Part shown: piece after piece, positions 59,001 to 64,000 of the stretch | Layout of the letters: each line of letters opens with the position of its first letter | Numbering within the stretch: the stretch's first letter is position 1 | Source: Paragordius varius | Lineage: Eukaryota; Nematomorpha | Length of the DNA stretch: 64,000 nt | Direction: 5' to 3' | Assembly: GCA_964247055.1 (NCBI GenBank) | Contig: OZ176054.1 | Coordinates: 10,230,001 to 10,294,000 of the forward strand | Made by a program: the position numbers and the translations under genes | The notes under the pieces: model-generated | Databases searched by the model: none | Told to the model about the DNA's origin: nothing | Seen by the model: only the letters and a program-made list of their open reading frames with translations

Positions 59001-62000
59001 TATTTCAATGACAATGTTCATTAAAGTTATTTCCTCTCTTGAATATATAGTTTGCATTTTTCATGTTTTATAAAAAATTAGATAAATCTATATATTTAAA
59101 AAAATGGAAAATTCTGGCTTTGTGTCTGTTTCCGGAAAACCGGTAAACCCATTCAAATCCAAATATAAAAAAATATAATCATTAATGAATGCCCCGACAA
59201 TAGTTTCGCCCTTTTTTTGAATTAGGCCCCCATTTAAAGCCCACCCCGTGTAAAAAACGGGTTTTTTTTGAAAACAGAAGTCCACAAAAATCGTGTCGTT
59301 GAGAAAATTTCCGGAGAACCTGTTGAACCATTCAATTTAATATATAATTTTCGTTTAGTTATTTTCGATTGCGCCGAACATAGTCGTCTCGCTTTTTTAA
59401 TTTAGGCCCTCTTTTTACCCGCTCCCCCCGTAAAATGCGATTTTTTTCAAAAAACAAAGTCCACAAAAATAATTTTTTGAATCTATTTTTCGCCCAAGTA
59501 AACAATATATTAGTATGAATGCACCGTTTTGATATTCTTATGAGATCTTATTTAATAAATAATGTTTCGAAATATTTCACATATCTGGATCATTTTATTG
59601 TCCTTTTTTTCAAATAGCCCCCCTTCCTTGGGCTGCGTAGCAGCACGAGAACGCTAGTTATATATATACATATATTTCTCCCATTTATTACAAATGCTTT
59701 TACATACTACTTATACAATATATAAATTGTATTACCATGAGTAATTGTTACAATTCCTTTATATTGTCGCTGCTTTCGATTCCGTTGTCACACAATTTTT
59801 CCTAAATACTCCGTTTGTGACTTAATGGTTTTGGTTAGAAAAAAATACGGTTCTAGGTTCCAATATGGTTTGTTTTGGTTTTTGAATAATTTTTAAATTA
59901 ACAGAAATTTTGAATATTTGATAGAATGAGAACGAATAGCCGCCAGCGTTATTGGTTTTTTTTTGGTTGCAGTTATATAAACCGGTTAATATCTTAACCC
60001 ATTTATAGTTGTAATATTTTTCGAATCATTATAAATGCAAAATTGAAAAATATGTTTTAATAATGTTGAAAACATTTTCTTAAAAGTTTTTTTGAAGAAA
60101 AATATCGATTTCAGAAAATATGTTATGTTTTTACATATATTTTACCAATAAATTGCATGTACAATCCAATAGATATTAATCAAAACGCCAGAAATGTAAG
60201 AACTATCTGCAAAGCCTTCCTAATTAAAGGTAACACATGGCATAATTCAAAAATTTTTAGCAAAAAAATTTATTAATTTGTATTTTCGAATAGTGAAATC
60301 AGCTTTATGAATTGGGAAAAATATATGGGCATTAAATATATGGTAAATAAGCTAAAAATCTAAAATTTAGGCCGTCAGCTGTTTTTCTAAAATTTAAATT
60401 TTATTTTATAAATCAAAATCGACTTCGCAAATTAATAGACGATAGTAAAATATTTAAGACCTTGTGTTTTAATAAGCTATGACATTTCTAATGTTAAGTG
60501 TCAAAAATGCAAAAATTAGATTTTTCCTGGAATCACAAATCTTTCATCAAATTTCGTATGGGAATTTTAAAATGTGGACCAAGCATCAGTTTTATTTAAA
60601 AAAATGCTTAGTTTTAGCGCAAAATTACTTTTTATAACCAGAACATACACATCTTTGATGAAGAATAAATTGTTTTTTTATCAGGGCTTTGAACTGATTT
60701 AAAAAAATGGAACCGAAACCGGGGTATTGTTAAAATCTTACGAATCAAATTCCGAGACTATGTGGTTCCGTTCGAGCCCTGTTTTTTATCAATTAAATAA
60801 CTTTAAATTTTATTTTTATAAGGCTTATTGCTGCTAGATATTTAAAATTTTATGTTTTGTTCGTTCATCTTAGACCTAACGGGTTATTACATGTTTTTGT
60901 GTGCTGAAAACTAAGCATTTTTAACAAAGATGCATTAGTTTAATTTTTAACATCCAGGAATTTACCTAAATACGAATATATATGAAATATATTACTAATT
61001 TGTTTTATTAAAACAAAAGCTCTTTATTAATGTATTTTAAATCCCTATTTTGTTTGAAGCCATTTTGATTAAAAACAGAGAATCAAAACTATAAACAGGC
61101 CTCTAAATTCAATTTTTGAATTTATTTTCTTTATATGCAACTAACCTCATTTTTTGGATTCTGGAAGCTGGTAACATTATCCAAAAATACAATATATATT
61201 TGACCATAAATATACAACTATTATATATATATATATATATATATAATCAACAGAAAATTTAACAGCTCCTTTAATATCTTACCGGGTGGAACGCAGAAAT
61301 AATACCAAAAACTATGTGTTAAGAATTTACGATCCAAGTACATGATTGAATAATAACTTCTTCCATAAAATTAAAATTTTTATTTTTATTCTTTGAAATA
61401 TTTAGAATACGAGACTATAAACAAAATTCACGCAGGAATCGCAATCACCTCTCTATATCCCAATAATTCAGTATACTTGGTAGGAACTAAAACTAGAAAT
61501 AAACCAAAGACTATTTATCAGGTCTTGATGAAATCAAAAACACATCATCGCTCTAAAAGAGGTATACATCAATATTTTCCTGAATTTTATTATACTTTGA
61601 TCGAAATTTATATTTTATATTTTGGTGATCTTACAGGTAATTTAATTAATACCAATGAAATATCAAATTTTTATTTTGCTTATCTAATCGATTTTAAATA
61701 TAAAAATGTATTTTGGATATTTTATCGGAGATTTTGGTTAATTAATCACATTTAATTGTGTTATAAACTGCACATGTATACTCAATTTGTAAATGGTAAA
61801 ATCGATATGAAAAATTCTGATAAATTCAAATTTCCAGACTACTATATGCATAAAATTTCTTATGGTGCTGCTGGTTAAGCGAGTCATCTAACACTTTAAT
61901 ACTTTTGAATATTTATATGTATACATTTTGGGGTAAAATAATAGCATACTATAAGGTATGATTGAAATATCGAATAATATAAATAGTATTAAAATTTCCC

Positions 62001-62230
62001 ATAATCTCAATAATTATGGAACAATTAAAATTTGTCACTCCGTTTTTATTATGCAAATATTATTTGAATATCATGTGATATTACAGGGAAGATCAATTTT
62101 TTATTTCTTTGACTAAAAGTGCAGCCATCGGTGAAGAATAAATACCATAGTTTTTTACAATCATACAGACATTTAATAATATAATTATTTATATTTAAAA
62201 CAGGAATTTCACGACGACCTTCTCACATAG
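55990..62230 (+). CDS. Micro-exon secreted protein gene, copy B (3' part beyond right edge)
   Basis: Tandem paralogue about 3 kb downstream of copy A, same strand. Exons: 55990-56029, 56977-57159, 58908-58994, 60173-60229, 61254-61337, 61406-61561, 62204-62230; lengths 40, 183, 87, 57, 84, 156 and 27 nt mirror A exactly except the second (183 v 186). It encodes the signal peptide, the globular domain, the RSKR site and one later micro-exon. At the positions of A's 12-nt and 6-nt micro-exons (61625-61636 and 62270-62275) the homologous bases are present but the AG acceptor is not. The acidic-middle exons are not seen before the window ends; the last kilobase is filled with Tc1/mariner-like repeats. 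Function unknown. Confidence 0.82.
56977..57159 (+). CDS. Copy B exon 2
   Basis: 61 codons between ATATAG and GTATGG; shares VVE, YFHDHL, GPY, QTY, ILWR and LALKIVP with copy A, one codon shorter. Confidence 0.92.
58908..58994 (+). CDS. Copy B exon 3
   Basis: 87 nt, T-I-R-Y at the start and KKGFRSTI-KTYHNLE at the end, as in copy A. Confidence 0.92.
59087..59657. mobile_element. Helitron-like non-autonomous element
   Basis: Begins TCTATATATTT after an A and ends with the hairpin GCTGCGTAGCAGC, 9 nt of spacer and CTAG before a T: the classic Helitron 3' end in an A/T target. Inside are two direct repeats of about 185 bp (starting TTCCGGAAAACC near 59128 and TTCCGGAGAACC near 59309, each ending AAGTCCACAAAAAT), GC-richer than the surroundings. 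No Rep/helicase. In the intron between copy B exons 3 and 4. Confidence 0.78.
60173..60229 (+). CDS. Copy B exon 4
   Basis: 57 nt; QNARNVR, ICKAFLI; same weak AATAG acceptor as A and C. Confidence 0.88.
60682..60781. mobile_element. 100-bp hAT-like MITE with perfect 8-bp target duplication
   Basis: CAGGGCTTTGAACTG to CGTTCGAGCCCTG, flanked on both sides by TTTTTTAT. Same CAGGG...GGTTCC family as 48385 but very short. Confidence 0.82.
61224..61246. repeat. (TA)n microsatellite
   Basis: Ends 8 nt before the acceptor of copy B exon 5, leaving almost no pyrimidine tract. Confidence 0.85.
61254..61337 (+). CDS. Copy B exon 5
   Basis: 84 nt directly after a (TA)n tract and CAACAG; sequon N-L-T, PLISYRV, RIYDP. 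Donor GTACAT. Confidence 0.9.
61406..61561 (+). CDS. Copy B exon 6: ends with RSKR
   Basis: 156 nt; INKIHAGIAITSLYPNNSVY and KTHHRSKR as in copy A. Confidence 0.93.
62204..62230 (+). CDS. Copy B micro-exon (27 nt)
   Basis: G-I-S-R-R-P-S-H-I between AACAG and GTATAA, the counterpart of copy A's exon at 38726. Confidence 0.78.
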   Translation, partial: EFHDDLLT

Positions 62231-62299
62231 GTATAAATTTATTATTTATGCTTAATTATAATATTTTAAAATTCGGTAAGTTATATATATATATATATA

Positions 62300-63006
62300 T
62301 ACACTGTATGAAAAAAAGAGGGTTAATTATTTAACAAAAAATTTTTTTTATGAGATAGCTTATGACCAGCGAATTCCTTTTCCGCAATTTTTATTTGTTG
62401 ACGACCCTTTTGAAATATTGAAAGAAAATCGAAATCGGGCAAAAAGTGAAAATTAATGATATGAGATATTATGGTTTAATATCATTTTATGAGACATTTT
62501 CAATATATAAATAACCTAAAATCATATAGTTAGGGTTTCTATAAAATTTCAGCTCAAAAGATAGTTTTTTTTACTGAATAAAATATGAATGTTAAGATTT
62601 TAATAGTGAGTGTAGCTAGTAAATAATTATAAAAAATATTAATATAGTTTTTTAAAAAAAATTGTCTTTTAAATGTGTTAAAACGCCATCTGTTGAGCAC
62701 ATATTATATAGAAACCCTAATTATATGATAGGCTATCTATATATTGAAAATATCTCCTTAAATTATAATAAACCATAATATCTCAACTTTTCATCATTTT
62801 TTGAATTATCCTTAATTTTCACTTTTTGCCCGATTTCGATTTTCTCTCAATATTTCAAAAATTAGGTTGAAAACAAATAAAAATTTTCACTGCAAATGAA
62901 TAGTCTGGTCATAAGCTACCTCATGAAAAAAAATTATTTGGTTAAAAATTTTTTGCTATCAGATTATATGTATTTCAACGAGTTATATTTTGTGGACACT
63001 GTGTAT
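62300..63006. mobile_element. Tc1/mariner-like MITE, AGAGGG type
   Basis: TACACTGTATGAAAAAAAG to TGTGGACACTGTGTATA; near-perfect long arms including GCAAAAAGTGAAAATTAA / TTAATTTTCACTTTTTGCCC. Lies downstream of the 6-nt exon position in copy B. Confidence 0.8.
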
Positions 63007-63489
63007 AGCAATCATTGGTTTAGTTTTTAACTAAAGGTAAATTTTGTTGGTGATTTTTTTTCTCAAAAAACATTTTGCCGAAAATTAAGATTGGGTGATA
63101 CTTAGCATAATTCCCTTAGACTTGTGTTATTGTATTTAGTAAATACAGCTAAAACCGATATTATTAGCTATAGAGGTATTTATTTAAAGAATAATAATGT
63201 TTTTTAAGCACAAATATCGAAAAGAGTAGCATAGCGAGCTATTGCGGCGCCCGGTGATACTGACTTTATCTTTCAGTTAATTTTGTCAAAAAAATAAACA
63301 ACTTGAGTTAAAGTATAAAAAAAATATTATTTCAGCAAAAATAATGACGCACGGGGCATAAGTATACCCCTTCATCCCACAACCTGGCGAAAAAATATAA
63401 TTTACATAAAAAGCATTTCTCACTAACTCACTGTATCGTCAACCTCTTAATAAATATTTGTTATACATATACACTTCTAAAATTGAGGG

Positions 63490-64000
63490 TAAAAAAATCT
63501 GATGAAATATATATATTGATAGAAAAATATAATTCAGGATTATCATTATGCTTTTAGTTTTGGCTCTTACGAGTGATATACGAAAGTTTGCACTTATGTC
63601 GTAAGTGATTCTTTATATTACAAAATGGCAAATTTAGATCATTTTGTTAAATAAATTTTGTTGAAAGTTAAATGCTTCATTTCAACAAAATCATTAAATA
63701 TATAAATCATATATAAAAAGTAAAACAAAATTTTATAGAATATGTTTAAGGTGTAAGCCCCTTACCCAATTTTTTTGCTTTCCTATGGGTAGTAGTCCTA
63801 TAAAAAATTTAATTTTTAGCAAAATATTGAAAGCGTACTTTATACTAGCGGCATGATAAAATCGTTATACAAATGTTATAAGATAATATAAAAAAAGTTT
63901 TCATATAATTCGATAATGCTAAACATTTCTATCACATCAGTATTTAAATTATAATATTTATTCATCTTTAAATTTATGTTAAATATAAAATATCATTTAT
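63490..64000. mobile_element. Tc1/mariner-like element, cut by window end
   Basis: CTGATGAAATATATATATTG, GCTCTTACGAGTGATATACG, GAAAGTTAAATGCTTCATTTC; left arm of the same family, right arm beyond the edge. Confidence 0.55.

Noticed and set aside
59088-59285. 65-codon minus-strand open frame
   Set aside because: Produced by the internal repeats of the Helitron-like element.

Overview
The window comes from an AT-rich eukaryotic nuclear genome. It has GT-AG introns, standard stop codons in every reliable exon, poly(A)-type signals, an RTE-clade LINE, hAT-like, Tc1/mariner-like and Helitron-like elements and many MITEs. No organelle, bacterial or CRISPR features, rRNA or tRNA were recognised. 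The species cannot be named from the sequence. Introns of only 21-39 nt mixed with kilobase introns are rare and are the best lineage clue (inference only).

Most of the gene content belongs to one family, present as three paralogous genes split into tiny exons. Copy C (minus strand, 19533 down to 89, continuing off the left edge) and copy A (plus strand, 33494-53023, apparently complete, about 755 codons in about 35 exons) point away from each other across a 14-kb repeat-rich spacer. Copy B (plus strand, 55990 to at least 62230) lies in tandem behind A and runs off the right edge. Each begins with a 40-43-nt signal-peptide exon. Most first-half exons have the same length in all three copies (about 186, then 87, 57, 84, 156 and 12 nt), and almost every exon starts and ends in phase 1, so most exons can be skipped without a frame change. 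Micro-exons of 6, 9, 12, 18, 21, 24 and 27 nt occur; the 6-, 12- and 21-nt ones are confirmed by comparing A with C.

The predicted protein of A is: signal peptide; a globular region of about 190 residues ending in a furin-type R-S-K-R site; an acidic, micro-exon-built middle; a basic Asn/Gly/Arg-rich stretch; a glycine-rich hydrophobic segment; and a C-terminal Cys-containing, beta-rich-looking part. I do not recognise the family. By design it resembles the micro-exon secreted-protein genes of some parasites, but that is an analogy and not a homology claim. Matching blocks upstream of all three start codons suggest co-regulation.

The rest is mobile DNA and decayed sequence. It includes several MITE families sharing TATACCATTT ends, a Family-3 element set with CCCC-rich ends, hAT-like MITEs (some with 8-bp target duplications), Tc1/mariner-like inverted-repeat elements and a transposase relic, a Helitron-like element with internal duplications, and a long ~80-bp tandem array that encloses a rearranged RTE LINE. 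Many of these sit inside introns and account for much of the length of the long introns beside the 21-39-nt ones.
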